A program made the position numbers and the translations under genes. Below are positions 11,061 through 20,072 of a DNA stretch of 64,000 nt, piece by piece. The notes below the pieces were generated by a model. The model made no database searches, was not told where the DNA came from, and worked only from the letters and a program-made list of their open reading frames with translations. How positions within the stretch are numbered: the stretch's first letter is position 1; each line of letters starts with the position of its first letter. Source of the stretch: CAWKGC01 sp963849005 (GTDB lineage Bacteria; Pseudomonadota; Gammaproteobacteria; Burkholderiales; Usitatibacteraceae); the NCBI GenBank assembly GCA_963849005.1, contig CAWKGC010000024.1, positions 186,001 to 250,000 on the forward strand. The letters are read 5' to 3'.

Positions 11061-11315
11061 CGCCCGGTCGTCCCGGAGGATGCGATGACGATGCGAAACG
11101 GGAACGGACCCGGCATCGTCACGGCAATGAAGGGGGCCCCTCGCAGGAGCGCGATCCTGGCGCTGCCGGTGCTGCGCGTGGTCCGCGCCTTCGTGGCGCC
11201 CGGCCTGCCACATGGCGAGGACACCCTGTCCTGAAGGCATTCTCGCGCGCTTGGTGTCCCTGCCGCAGGAAAGCCCGTAAAATCGCCCTCTTTGCCGCTC
11301 GAAACCCCCGTCCCG
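11061..11315. other. Intergenic region before glyQ
   Basis: No recognised gene. A 49-codon frame at 11085-11234 (+) has GGAGGA four bases before its ATG but shows no family features, so I do not call it. A TAAAAT hexamer at 11278-11283 is a candidate -10 element for glyQ, 32 bases before its start. Confidence 0.4.
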
Positions 11316-12211
11316 ATGCTCACCTTCCAGCAAGTCATCCTCCGGCTCCAGGCCTACTGGGATGCGCGCGGCTGCGCCATCCTCCAGCCACTGGACATGG
11401 AAGTGGGCGCGGGGACGTCGCATACCGCGACTTTCCTGCGCGCGCTCGGCCCCGAGCCGTGGCGTGCCGCGTACGTGCAGCCGTCGCGCCGCCCCAAGGA
11501 CGGCCGCTACGGCGACAACCCGAACCGGCTCTTCCAGCACCACCAGTTCCAGGTCGTCCTGAAGCCTTCGCCGCCCGACATCCTCGACCTCTACCTCGGC
11601 TCGCTCGAAGCGGTCGGCTTCGACCTGAAGGCCAATGACGTCCGCTTCGTCGAGGACGACTGGGAGAACCCGACGCTGGGCGCGTGGGGCCTGGGCTGGG
11701 AAGTGTGGATGAACGGCATGGAGATCACGCAGTTCACCTATTTCCAGCAGGTCGGCGGGCTCGAGTGCAAGCCCATCACCGGCGAGATCACCTACGGGCT
11801 GGAGCGGATGATGATGTACCTCCAGGACGTCGAGGACGTCTACGACCTCGTCTACACGCGTGCCCCGGACGGCAAGGTGCTCAGCTATCGCGACGTGTTC
11901 CACCAGAACGAGGTCGAGCAGTCGGCGTTGCGTTCGAGCATTCCAATGCGGAGGTCCTGCTCGCGAGCTTCGCCGCGCACGAGCAGGAGGCAAAGGGACT
12001 GATGGCGGCGAACCTGGCACTCCCCGCCTACGAACAGGTGCTCAAGGCCGCGCACACCTTCAACCTGCTTGATGCGCGCGGCGCCATCTCGGTGACCGAG
12101 CGCGCCGCCTACATCGGCCGCATCCGCAACCTCGCGCGCACCGTGGCGCAGAGCTACTACGAATCGCGCGAGCGGCTGGGATTCCCGATGCTCGCGAAGA
12201 AGGTCGCCTAG
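11316..12211 (+). CDS. glyQ: Glycyl-tRNA synthetase alpha subunit, one frameshift as read
   Basis: Catalytic subunit of the bacterial alpha2-beta2 glycyl-tRNA synthetase, which charges tRNA-Gly. The sequence MLTFQQVILRLQAYWDARGCAI is the standard start, so I use ATG at 11316 rather than the in-frame TTG at 11292. Conserved blocks include DMEVGAGTSHTATFLRALG, RPKDGRYGDNPNR and WENPTLGAWGLGWEVW. The frame breaks at about 11934, after NEVEQSAL, and resumes as FEHSNAEVLLASF in the next frame, running to LGFPMLAKKVA. A collapsed T run (TT for TTT) would explain it. As this enzyme is essential, an error is likelier than a real mutation. The TAG stop directly abuts the glyS ATG. Confidence 0.93.
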
Positions 12212-14332
12212 ATGGCCGATGCGACGCTGCTGGTCGAGCTGAACACCGAGGAGCTGCCGCCGAAGTCGCTCAGGCGGCTGGGCGATGCTTTCGCCGAAGG
12301 CATTCGCGAAGGGCTGGCGAAGCGCGGGCTCGTCACGCCGGAGTCGGTGGCCGCCATGTTCGCCACGCCCCGGCGCCTTGCGCTTTCGCTCACCGCCGTT
12401 CGTGATGTGGCGCCCGACGAGGCGTTCACGGAAAAGCTGATGCCGGTTGCAGTAGGCCTCGACAAGGACGGCAAGCCCACGCCCGCGCTCCTGAAGAAGC
12501 TCGCGGCGAAACAGCTTTCGCACATCGGCGTGGCCGAGCTCCTTCGCGAAAGCGATGGCAAGGCCGACCAGCTCGTCTACAAGGGCATCGCCAAGGGCAG
12601 GTCGCTCGAGGACGGCCTGCAAGCCGCGCTCGACGAAACGCTCGCGGCGCTGCCGATCCCGAAGGTGATGAGCTACCAGCTGGCCGACGGCGAGACCACC
12701 GTGCAGTTCGTGCGTCCCGCGCACGGCCTCGTCGCGCTGCATGGCAAGGACATCGTTCCGGTGCGCGTGCTCGGGCTCGAGGCGGGGCGCGTCGTGCACG
12801 GCCACCGCTTCCAGGGCGCGAAGGACATTTCCCTGCTGGACGCCGGCGAATACGAGACGCGCCTGAAGAGCGAAGGCGCGGTCATCGCCGGCTTCGACAA
12901 GCGCCGCGATGCGATCCTCTCGCTGCTGGAGGAGAAGGCAGGGGAACTTGGCGCCTCGCTCGGGCCGCGCGCCGATGTCGACCGGCTGCTCGACGAGGTC
13001 ACGGGGCTCGTGGAGCATCCGGCGATCTACGCCGGGCAATTCGACGCAGCCTTCCTTGCCGTCCCGCAGGAATGCCTGATCCTCACCATGCGCGCCAACC
13101 AGAGGTACTTCCCGCTCTTTGACGCTGGTGGCGCGCTCACCAACCGCTTCCTGCTGGTGAGCAACATGCGGCTGGGAGATGCGTCCAACATCGTGCGCGG
13201 CAACGAGCGCGTGATCCGCCCGCGGCTGGCCGACGCGCGCTTCTTCTTCGAGACCGACAAGAAGGTGCGGCTCGCCGACCGGGTGCCGCTGCTCGCGAAG
13301 AGCGTCTATCACAACAAGCTCGGCTCGCTGCTCGACCGCGTCGAGCGGCTGCGCAAGCTCGCGCCGAAGATCCAGGAGATGCTGCCGCGCGGCGCGATGG
13401 GCAAATCGTATGCGGATCGTGCGGCGCTGCTTTGCAAGGCGGACCTCGTCACCGGCATGGTCGGCGAGTTTCCCGAGCTGCAGGGCACGATGGGCCGCTA
13501 CTACGCGGAAGCCGATGGCGAGGAGCACTCCGTTGCGCGCGCGATCGAGCAGCACTACAAGCCGCGCTTCGCGGGCGACACCCTGCCCGAAGGCGACGTG
13601 AGCCTGGCGCTCGCGCTCGCGGACAAGCTGGAGACGCTCGCCGGGATGTTCGGCATCGGCGCGCAGCCCACGGGCGACAAGGACCCGTTCGCGCTGCGCC
13701 GCCACGCGCTCGGCGTGGTGCGCATGCTCGTCGAGGGCGGGCTGGCCCTCTCGCTCGACCTCCTCGTGCGCGACGCGCTGGGCGTTTTCCCCGCCGGGCT
13801 GCTGCACGATGCGCGCGTCGACCTCGCCACGTTTCTTTACGAGCGCCTGCGCGCCTACCTGAAGGACGCGGGCTATTCCGCCAACGAGATCGAATCGGTC
13901 CTTTCGATGCGCCCGGACCGCCTCGACCAGGTGCCGAAGCAGCTCGACGCGGTTCGCGCGTTTGCCCTCCTGCCGGAAGCGGAGAGCCTCGCGGCGGCCA
14001 ACAAGCGCGTGGTCAACATCCTCAGGCAGGCCGAGGCGAAGGGCGAGTCGTTTGCCAACGTCGCGCCCGGGCTGCTGGGGGAGCCGGCCGAGAAGACACT
14101 CTTCGAGGCCCTGGGCAAGGCGTCGCTCGTGGCCACGCCGCTCTTCGCCAGCGGCGACTACACCGGGTATCTCAAGGCCTTCGCGGTGCTCAAGGCGCCC
14201 GTCGATGCGTTCTTCGACTCGGTGATGGTGAATGCCGAGGACCCGGCCGTGCGCAGGAACCGCCTGGCGCTGCTCGCCGACCTGCGCCGCGAGATGAACC
14301 GCGTCGCCGACCTTTCCAAGCTTGCCGCGTGA
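12212..14332 (+). CDS. glyS: Glycyl-tRNA synthetase beta subunit
   Basis: A 706-residue partner of GlyQ, needed for tRNA-Gly recognition and charging. It starts MADATLLVELNTEELPPKSL, the typical beta-subunit opening, and shows the conserved blocks FVRPAHGLVALHGKDIVPV, ALRRHALGVVR and, near the end, FFDSVMVNAEDPAVRRNRLALL (the anticodon-binding DALR-like region). Length is normal and the frame is unbroken over 2.1 kb. The start codon follows the glyQ stop with no gap, so translation is coupled. Confidence 0.98.
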   Translation: MADATLLVELNTEELPPKSLRRLGDAFAEGIREGLAKRGLVTPESVAAMFATPRRLALSLTAVRDVAPDEAFTEKLMPVAVGLDKDGKPTPALLKKLAAKQLSHIGVAELLRESDGKADQLVYKGIAKGRSLEDGLQAALDETLAALPIPKVMSYQLADGETTVQFVRPAHGLVALHGKDIVPVRVLGLEAGRVVHGHRFQGAKDISLLDAGEYETRLKSEGAVIAGFDKRRDAILSLLEEKAGELGASLGPRADVDRLLDEVTGLVEHPAIYAGQFDAAFLAVPQECLILTMRANQRYFPLFDAGGALTNRFLLVSNMRLGDASNIVRGNERVIRPRLADARFFFETDKKVRLADRVPLLAKSVYHNKLGSLLDRVERLRKLAPKIQEMLPRGAMGKSYADRAALLCKADLVTGMVGEFPELQGTMGRYYAEADGEEHSVARAIEQHYKPRFAGDTLPEGDVSLALALADKLETLAGMFGIGAQPTGDKDPFALRRHALGVVRMLVEGGLALSLDLLVRDALGVFPAGLLHDARVDLATFLYERLRAYLKDAGYSANEIESVLSMRPDRLDQVPKQLDAVRAFALLPEAESLAAANKRVVNILRQAEAKGESFANVAPGLLGEPAEKTLFEALGKASLVATPLFASGDYTGYLKAFAVLKAPVDAFFDSVMVNAEDPAVRRNRLALLADLRREMNRVADLSKLAA

Positions 14333-14339
14333 GGCACCG

Positions 14340-14882
14340 ATGAAACTCGTCATACTCGACCGCGACGGCGTGATCAACTTCGACAGCGACAACTACATCA
14401 AGTCGCCGGCGGAATGGAAGCCGATCCCCGGCTCCATCGAGGCGATCGCGCGGCTGAACCAGGGCGGCTACCGCGTGGTGGTGGCGACCAACCAGTCGGG
14501 CATCGGGCGGGGCCTCTTCGACATGGCCACGCTCAACGCGATCAACGACAAGATGATGGAGCTGGTGTTCCGGCAGGGCGGCCGCATCGACGCGCTGTTC
14601 TTCTGCCCGCACACCAACGACGACAACTGCAATTGCCGGAAGCCCAGGACCGGGATGCTCGAGGAAATATCGGCGCGCTTCCACGTCGACCTGAAAGGCG
14701 TGCCCTGCGTGGGCGACGCGTTGCGGGACCTGCAGGCGGCCGATGCCGTCGGCGGCCAGCCGATCCTCGTCCTCACCGGCAAGGGGCCCAGGACGCAGAA
14801 GGAAAAGGGGCTGCCGAAGAAGACCCAGGTGTACGCCGACCTTGCCGAGGCCTCGCGTCACCTCACCGCCCCGCACGCATGA
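14340..14882 (+). CDS. gmhB: D-glycero-beta-D-manno-heptose 1,7-bisphosphate 7-phosphatase
   Basis: A 180-residue HAD-superfamily phosphatase of the LPS heptose pathway. It has the DxD nucleophile motif at the start (LDRDGVIN), the ATNQSGIGRG motif II, and the GmhB-specific zinc loop CPHTNDDNCNCRKP. The last acidic motif is GDALRDLQAA. ATG at 14340 begins the catalytic domain; an in-frame codon at 14322 would lie inside glyS. It sits between glyS and plsC in one run of genes and overlaps plsC by ATGA, a common arrangement in betaproteobacteria. Confidence 0.93.
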   Translation: MKLVILDRDGVINFDSDNYIKSPAEWKPIPGSIEAIARLNQGGYRVVVATNQSGIGRGLFDMATLNAINDKMMELVFRQGGRIDALFFCPHTNDDNCNCRKPRTGMLEEISARFHVDLKGVPCVGDALRDLQAADAVGGQPILVLTGKGPRTQKEKGLPKKTQVYADLAEASRHLTAPHA

Positions 14883-15604
14883 TCGCGCTGCGATCGTTGC
14901 TGTTCATCATCGCGGGCGTCATCGTCACGCCTTTCTACGGCGTGGTGGTGACGGTGCTGGGACCGTTCAGCTTCCATGCCGCGTTCGCCGCCGCGGCCCA
15001 GTGGACCCGGGTGATCCTGTGGCTCGCGAAGGTGTGCTGCGGGATACGCCATGAAGTTTCCGGGATGGAGCACGTGCCGGGCTTCCCGGTCGTCATCATG
15101 GCCAAGCACCAGTCGGCGTGGGAAACGCTTTTCATGGAGGCCAACCTGCCGCCGCAGTGCTGGATCATCAAGCGCGAGCTGCTCTGGCTTCCCTTCGTCG
15201 GCTGGGGATTGTGGGGCGTGAAGTCGATCGCGATCGACCGCTCCAGCGGGCACAGCGCGCGCGAGCAGATCGTCGAGATCGGCGCCCGGCGGCTGGCCGA
15301 GGGCATCTGCGTTTCGATATTTCCCGAGGGCACGCGGGTGGCGGTGGGCAAGCGCGGCCGTTACGGCATCGGCGGCGCGGCGCTGGCCACGCGCACCGGC
15401 ACCCCGATCCTGCCGATCGCGCACAACGCCGGCGAGTTCTGGGGACGCAATGCGTTTCGCAAGCATGCCGGCACGGTGAGGGTCGTCATCGGCCCGCTGA
15501 TTGCGACCGAGGGCCGCAATCCGGTCTCGGTGAACAGGGAACTCGAGGCGTGGATCGAAGGGCAGATGCAGCGCCTGAACCCGGAGCGTTATGGCACAGT
15601 TTGA
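14879..15604 (+). CDS. plsC: 1-acyl-sn-glycerol-3-phosphate acyltransferase
   Basis: A 241-residue membrane-associated acyltransferase that converts lysophosphatidic acid to phosphatidic acid in phospholipid synthesis. An N-terminal hydrophobic helix (residues 4-30) is followed by the acyltransferase domain with KHQSAWET (motif I) and FPEGTRV (motif III). Motif I reads H-x4-E where many family members have H-x4-D; the conservative swap is seen in related proteobacterial proteins and does not by itself suggest inactivity. The start overlaps the gmhB stop (ATGA), and the end overlaps the next gene by 14 bases. Confidence 0.9.
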   Translation: MIALRSLLFIIAGVIVTPFYGVVVTVLGPFSFHAAFAAAAQWTRVILWLAKVCCGIRHEVSGMEHVPGFPVVIMAKHQSAWETLFMEANLPPQCWIIKRELLWLPFVGWGLWGVKSIAIDRSSGHSAREQIVEIGARRLAEGICVSIFPEGTRVAVGKRGRYGIGGAALATRTGTPILPIAHNAGEFWGRNAFRKHAGTVRVVIGPLIATEGRNPVSVNRELEAWIEGQMQRLNPERYGTV

Positions 15605-16319
15605 ACTCGTCGGCCGCGACGAACGCTCGCTCGAGCTTGCGGGCGAGCGCGTGCCCTACGTGCTGCTGCGCCGCAAGGGCCGCCGCGGCGTGGGCCTCAA
15701 GATCGACCAGGGCGGGCTCGCGGTGAGCGCGCCGGTGTCCACGCCGGTCGCCTCCATCGAGGACATGATCCGCGACAACACGCGCTGGGTGACGAAGAAG
15801 CTGCGCGAGTGGGCGGCGCGGGTCGTGCCCGAGCAGTCCTGGAACGAAGGCGCGGTCCTGCCGTGGATGGGCGGCGAGGTCCTGCTCGCGGTAGGCGAGG
15901 CCGCGCGCGCCGGATGCGATCTTGACGGCGACACCTTGCGCGTCCGCGTGAGGGACCGCACGCCCGAGGCAATCCGCGCCGCCGTCGTCGGCTGGTACCG
16001 GAAGCAGGCGCTGCCGCATTTCGCGTATCGCGCCTTCGTCTTTGCGCGCGCCGTGGACTTGAAGCCGCCGCGGGTGATGGTGTCCTCCGCGGCAACGCGC
16101 TGGGGAAGCTGCAATTCGAAGCGCGAGGTGCGGCTGTCATGGCGGCTCATGAAGGCGGCGCCCGCGCTGATCGACTACGTCGTCTGCCACGAGCTCGCGC
16201 ACCTGCGGCACATGAATCATTCGAGCGCCTTCTGGGCGGAGGTCGGGCGCATGTGCCCGGAGTACCGGGTGCATCGCAAGGAGCTCGACCGCATCGACCA
16301 CTTGTATCGCGCCTTCTAG
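15591..16319 (+). CDS. YgjP-type zinc metallopeptidase (DUF45, M48-like)
   Basis: A 242-residue protein with the zinc motif HELAHLRHMNH (HExxH plus a third histidine) near residue 200 and the preceding TRWGSCN block that marks the YgjP/WSS1-like group. These are putative metal-dependent peptidases; the substrate in bacteria is not known. The ATG overlaps the plsC end by 14 bases, so translation is probably coupled. The N-terminal third is a small beta-rich domain with the motif RRKGRRGVGLKI, consistent with the family. Confidence 0.85.
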   Translation: MAQFELVGRDERSLELAGERVPYVLLRRKGRRGVGLKIDQGGLAVSAPVSTPVASIEDMIRDNTRWVTKKLREWAARVVPEQSWNEGAVLPWMGGEVLLAVGEAARAGCDLDGDTLRVRVRDRTPEAIRAAVVGWYRKQALPHFAYRAFVFARAVDLKPPRVMVSSAATRWGSCNSKREVRLSWRLMKAAPALIDYVVCHELAHLRHMNHSSAFWAEVGRMCPEYRVHRKELDRIDHLYRAF

Positions 16320-16331
16320 GAGGGGAACAAC

Positions 16332-16716
16332 ATGCGCATCCTGCACACCATGGTCCGCGTCGGCGACCTCGACCGCTCGATCGCCTTCTACACCGAAGTC
16401 CTCGGCATGAAGCTCCTGCGCCGCAAGGATTATCCCGACGGCAGGTTCACGCTGGCCTTCGTCGGCTATGGCGAGGAGAGCGAAGGCGCGGTGATCGAGC
16501 TCACCCACAACTGGGACACGAAGTCCTACGACATCGGCAATGGCTTCGGCCACGTGGCGCTTGCGGTGAAGAATGCCGCGCAAGGCCTGCGCCGACGTGA
16601 AGGCGCGCGGCGGCAAGGTCACACGCGAGGCAGGTCCCATGAAGCACGGCACTACCGTGATCGCCTTCGTCGAGGACCCTGACGGCTACAAGATCGAGCT
16701 GATCGAGCGGGACTGA
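16332..16716 (+). CDS. gloA: Lactoylglutathione lyase (glyoxalase I), one frameshift as read
   Basis: Converts the hemithioacetal of methylglyoxal and glutathione to lactoylglutathione in aldehyde detoxification. The opening MRILHTMVRVGDLDRSIAFYTEVLGM is classic, with metal ligand H5; the other expected ligands appear in VIELTHNW (Glu), FGHVALAV (His) and YKIELIE (Glu). The frame changes at about 16583, after VKNAAQ: one extra G in AAGGCC lets the reading continue as ACADVKARGGKVTREAG and end at TGA 16714-16716. Reconstructed length is about 128 residues, as usual. GGAGGGGAAC before the ATG is a good ribosome site. Confidence 0.9.
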
Positions 16717-16718
16717 TT

Positions 16719-16818
16719 GGGGTCAGAAATTCCGATTCATGCGCGGCGTCCTGGACAGATTCCGCTGGAGCGCGAAATCGGGTCAACCCGGTTCCTTGCG
16801 GAAATGTACTCTGACCCC
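16719..16818. repeat. Imperfect inverted repeat with GGGGTCAGA ends
   Basis: GGGGTCAGA at 16719-16727 is answered by TCTGACCCC at 16810-16818, and the similarity continues inward (AATTCCG against CGGAAATGTAC), with a short internal palindrome CGGGTCAACCCG at 16779-16790. The 100-base unit fills nearly all the space between gloA and the convergent cytochrome gene. It looks like a REP/MITE-type palindromic element or a decayed one; a terminator role is also possible. Confidence 0.5.
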
Positions 16819-16823
16819 GTTTT

Positions 16824-19262
16824 CTATTTCAGCTGCTTTTCCATCTGCTCGTATTCCGGGCTTTCGGGCTCGAGCTCCCGCAGCCGCTTCACGTAGCCCT
16901 GTGCCCGCGCGCGATCTCCTCCCTGCGCGGTGAAGTACGCCAACCCCGACAACAAGTCGCGGTCATTCGGGTTTCTCGCCAGCGCGGTTTCAAGCACCTT
17001 CCGCGCTTCCCCGGACTGGCCCGCGTCGTTCAGCGCCACCGCGTAGACATAAGCGAAACGCGCGCTTTCCGGCGCGAGCTGCGCCGCCGTGGCCAGCGCC
17101 TTCAGGCTCTCGCCCTTGCGCTTCTGGCGCACCAGCGAAAGCCCCAGCGCGTAGTTGAGCGCTGCCGAGCGCGGATTGCGCGCGAGCCCCTCGCGCAGCG
17201 CGGCCTCGGCCTCGGCCTCGGACCCGCTGTTGCGATGAACGTCCGCAAGGTTCGTGTACGCGGCCTCGAACGTCGGATCGATCTCGATCGCCTTGCGGTA
17301 CTCCGCGATCGCCGCGGCGGCGTCGCCGCGCTGGACATGGAGGTTGCCCAGGTTCATCCGCCCCTCGGGCCGGTCCGCGTTGTAGAGCTGCACCCGGACG
17401 TATTCGTCGAGCGCCTTCGCGAGGTCGGCGCGCCGGCTTTCCGCGAGCCCCTTTTCGGGGGCGCCGGCGAGAGCGCGCGCAGCCTCGATGCGCACCGTGC
17501 GCACCGGGTCGTCGAGCATGCGGGGAAGGTATCGCTGCCGTGTCGCCGTATCCGCGCTGCCCATCGCCTCCACCGCGGCGAGGCGCACCACGGGATCAGG
17601 GTCGTCCAGCGATCGGTTGACGGTTTCGAGCGTGGCCGGGCTGAGCATGCGGCCGAGCCGGTCGATGGCGCTCGCGCGGACCAGCGCGGGCTGCGCCTTG
17701 TCGCCGATCACGGCCTGCAAGAGGCTGCGCGCGTTTGCGGCGCCCGACGTGCCGGCCTGCAGCGCCTCGGCGAAATTCTGGAAGCCCGAAGGCGGCTTGC
17801 CCGTCCACTTCGCGATCGCGGCAGCGGCCCATTGCGGCGTCTGCTTCGTGTGGCACTTGTTGCAGGCGTTCGGCGTTCCCAGCTTCACCGACAGGTCGGG
17901 CCGCGGGATGCGCATCGAGTGGTCATGGCGCGGATCGACCACCATGTAGGTCGTCGTCGGCATGTGGCAGGACGTGCAGTCCGCGCCCGGCGTGCCCGGC
18001 TTGTGATGGGTGTGCGAAGCGGCGTCGTATTTCGCCGGCAGGTGGCATTGCGCGCACACTGCATTGCCTGCCGCGTGCAGCTTGAGCGAATGCGGCTCGT
18101 GGCAGTCGGAACAGGTGACGCCGGCCGCGTGCATCTTGCTCTGCACGAACGGGCCCCAGTTGTAGACCTCGTCGCGCATCTGGCCGTCGGGCCAGAAGGT
18201 CCCGTCGTCCAGGCGCGTGAGCCGGTGGGTATCGAGCGGCGGCTTGCCGTGCACGAAATCGTCGGAGATGCGGCTGGCACGGCCGTGGCAACGGGCGCAC
18301 ACGTCGATCTCGCGCGAAGCGGTTCGCGGCGTGCTGCGCCGCGCGTTCCCTGTTTCCGCTACCGGCACCCACGTCACGCCCTTGCGCTCGTCCAGGGCAA
18401 CGGCAAGCCCCTTGCCGGCCGCGAGCGTTTGCCAGTCGCCGGTCTTCTTCGCCCAAGCGACGTGGTTCGACCCGGGGCCGTGGCAGGCCTCGCAGGACAC
18501 GTTCACCTCGGACCACGTCGTCTTGTAAGTTCCCGCCGCGGCGTCGAAGTTCTTCCTCAGGTTGGTCGAGTGGCACTCGGCGCAGGTGAAGTTCCAGTTC
18601 TGGCTGGTGGAGGTCCAGTGCAGCCAGTCCCCGGCCTTCACCTTCTGGTCGGGATAGAGGTGGAACCAGCGCTGCCCGCCCTGTACCTTGGGGCGCGAGT
18701 CCCAGGCGATCGAGAGCGCCTGCATGCGCCCGCCGGGGAGCTCGATGAGGTACTGCTGCAGGGGACGCACGCCGAAGGCGTACTTGATTTCGTAGTCGGC
18801 GAGCTTGCCGTCGGGCCCGTCGGTGTTGACGAAGAACTTTCCATCGCGCCGGGAAAACGTCGATGTGGTTCCGGCGTAGGCGAACTTCGCGTTGGCGAAG
18901 TCGCCCAGCACCGACTTCTCGTCCGCGGCCTGCATGGCGAGGTCGTGGTCCGATCCTTTCCATGCGGCGTGCTCCTTCGCGTGGCAGGTCGCGCACTCGG
19001 CGCCGCCGACATGGCGCGCCTCCGTGATCGCCTGCGCGCTTGGCGCGGCCGGCGCGCCGGGAGGCGGACGGTCGCGCCCGAACCAGAGCGCGGCAGCTGC
19101 GCCGATGACGAGCAGCGCGACGGCAGCGGCAAGCCACGGGCGGCGCGAGGCGCCGGGCGATGGCGCGAGCTGGATCGGTTGCGAGCTCGCGGGTTGCACT
19201 GGCGCGGCTGCGCCGCCCTTGTGCGCGCGCTCCCTCGAGCCGGATTTCCCTTTTCTTCCCAT
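16824..19262 (-). CDS. Eight-heme c-type cytochrome with HEAT-like and TPR repeats
   Basis: An 812-residue membrane-anchored periplasmic protein. One helix lies at residues about 43-60, after a basic cytoplasmic tail. Eight CxxCH heme sites follow, at residues 90 (CATCH), 227, 257, 322, 384, 403, 429 and 467 (CNKCH). Residues about 475-620 look like HEAT-type helical repeats (PALVRASAIDRLGRM, DPVVRLAAVEAMG, DPVRTVRIEAARALAG), and residues about 640-805 are TPR repeats. The heme part resembles multiheme cytochromes with doubled CxxCH motifs; the helical part should bind proteins. No partner reductase or terminal enzyme is adjacent, so the electron donor and acceptor are unknown. Confidence 0.88.
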   Translation of the reverse strand: MGRKGKSGSRERAHKGGAAAPVQPASSQPIQLAPSPGASRRPWLAAAVALLVIGAAAALWFGRDRPPPGAPAAPSAQAITEARHVGGAECATCHAKEHAAWKGSDHDLAMQAADEKSVLGDFANAKFAYAGTTSTFSRRDGKFFVNTDGPDGKLADYEIKYAFGVRPLQQYLIELPGGRMQALSIAWDSRPKVQGGQRWFHLYPDQKVKAGDWLHWTSTSQNWNFTCAECHSTNLRKNFDAAAGTYKTTWSEVNVSCEACHGPGSNHVAWAKKTGDWQTLAAGKGLAVALDERKGVTWVPVAETGNARRSTPRTASREIDVCARCHGRASRISDDFVHGKPPLDTHRLTRLDDGTFWPDGQMRDEVYNWGPFVQSKMHAAGVTCSDCHEPHSLKLHAAGNAVCAQCHLPAKYDAASHTHHKPGTPGADCTSCHMPTTTYMVVDPRHDHSMRIPRPDLSVKLGTPNACNKCHTKQTPQWAAAAIAKWTGKPPSGFQNFAEALQAGTSGAANARSLLQAVIGDKAQPALVRASAIDRLGRMLSPATLETVNRSLDDPDPVVRLAAVEAMGSADTATRQRYLPRMLDDPVRTVRIEAARALAGAPEKGLAESRRADLAKALDEYVRVQLYNADRPEGRMNLGNLHVQRGDAAAAIAEYRKAIEIDPTFEAAYTNLADVHRNSGSEAEAEAALREGLARNPRSAALNYALGLSLVRQKRKGESLKALATAAQLAPESARFAYVYAVALNDAGQSGEARKVLETALARNPNDRDLLSGLAYFTAQGGDRARAQGYVKRLRELEPESPEYEQMEKQLK

Positions 19263-19302
19263 TGGCCGGATTATCCTTCAAGAAACCATGGACACCGCGC
19301 CA

Positions 19303-20071
19303 TCATGCCGCAGCGTCGGCCAGCGCGATGAACTGCGCGACGCCAAGCGTCTCCGCGCGAGCCGTTGGGGCGATGCCGAGTTCCCCGAATACGCCGGGAG
19401 CGACCAAGCCCTTGAGCGTATTGCGCAGCATCTTGCGGCGCTGCGAGAACGCGGCCGCGACCACTGCCGCGAAGCGTTTGTCGTCGCGCGCGCGCGCGCG
19501 GCCTGCCGGCAGCGGCACCATGCGCACCACCGCGGAATCCACTTTCGGCGGCGGCGTGAACGCGCCGGGCGGCACCGACAGGACTTTTTCCATGGCAAAG
19601 CGGTACTGCAGCATGACCGAGAGCCGGCCGTAGTCGTCGCCGTCCGGGAGGCGCCACCATGCGGTCGACCACTTCGCGTTGCAGCATGAACATGCAGTCG
19701 CTGATGCGATCGGCGAAGCCCGCCACGTGGAAGAGCAGGGGCGAGGAAATGTTGTAGGGCAGGTTGCCGACCACGCGCAGCGGCGCAGGCAGTTGCGCGA
19801 GGTCGAACTCGAGCGCGTCGCACTCGTGCACGGTAAGGCGCTCCGGCGGGAAGGACTCGCGCAGGCGCGCGGCGAGGTCGCGGTCGATCTCGACCGCGTG
19901 CAGGTGCGCGAGGCGCTCGAGCAGCGGGGCGGTGAGCGCGCCCAGCCCGGGGCCGATCTCGAGCATGTTGTCGCCGGGCTGCGGGGCGATCGCGGCGACG
20001 ATGCGAGCGAGGTAATGCCGGTCGCTCAGGAAGTGCTGGCCGAACCGCTTGCGCGCGCGATGGCCCTGCAT
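19303..20071 (-). CDS. rsmA: 16S rRNA dimethyladenosine transferase, one frameshift as read
   Basis: RsmA (KsgA) dimethylates two adjacent adenines near the 3' end of 16S rRNA. The start MQGHRARKRFGQHFLSDRHY, the SAM-binding MLEIGPGLGALT and the catalytic NLPYNISSPLL are all present. The frame breaks near 19657, after DRMVA, and continues as LPDGDDYGRLSVMLQYRF to the end IALADAAA. A missing base in a GCGC tract fits. ATG at 20071 follows the pdxA stop after one base, consistent with the lptD-surA-pdxA-rsmA operon. Confidence 0.92.
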
Positions 20072-20072
20072 G

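Noticed and set aside
11085..11234. 49-codon frame with GGAGGA ribosome site
   Set aside because: No recognisable domain, signal or helix, and the minus strand is equally open; insufficient support for a gene.
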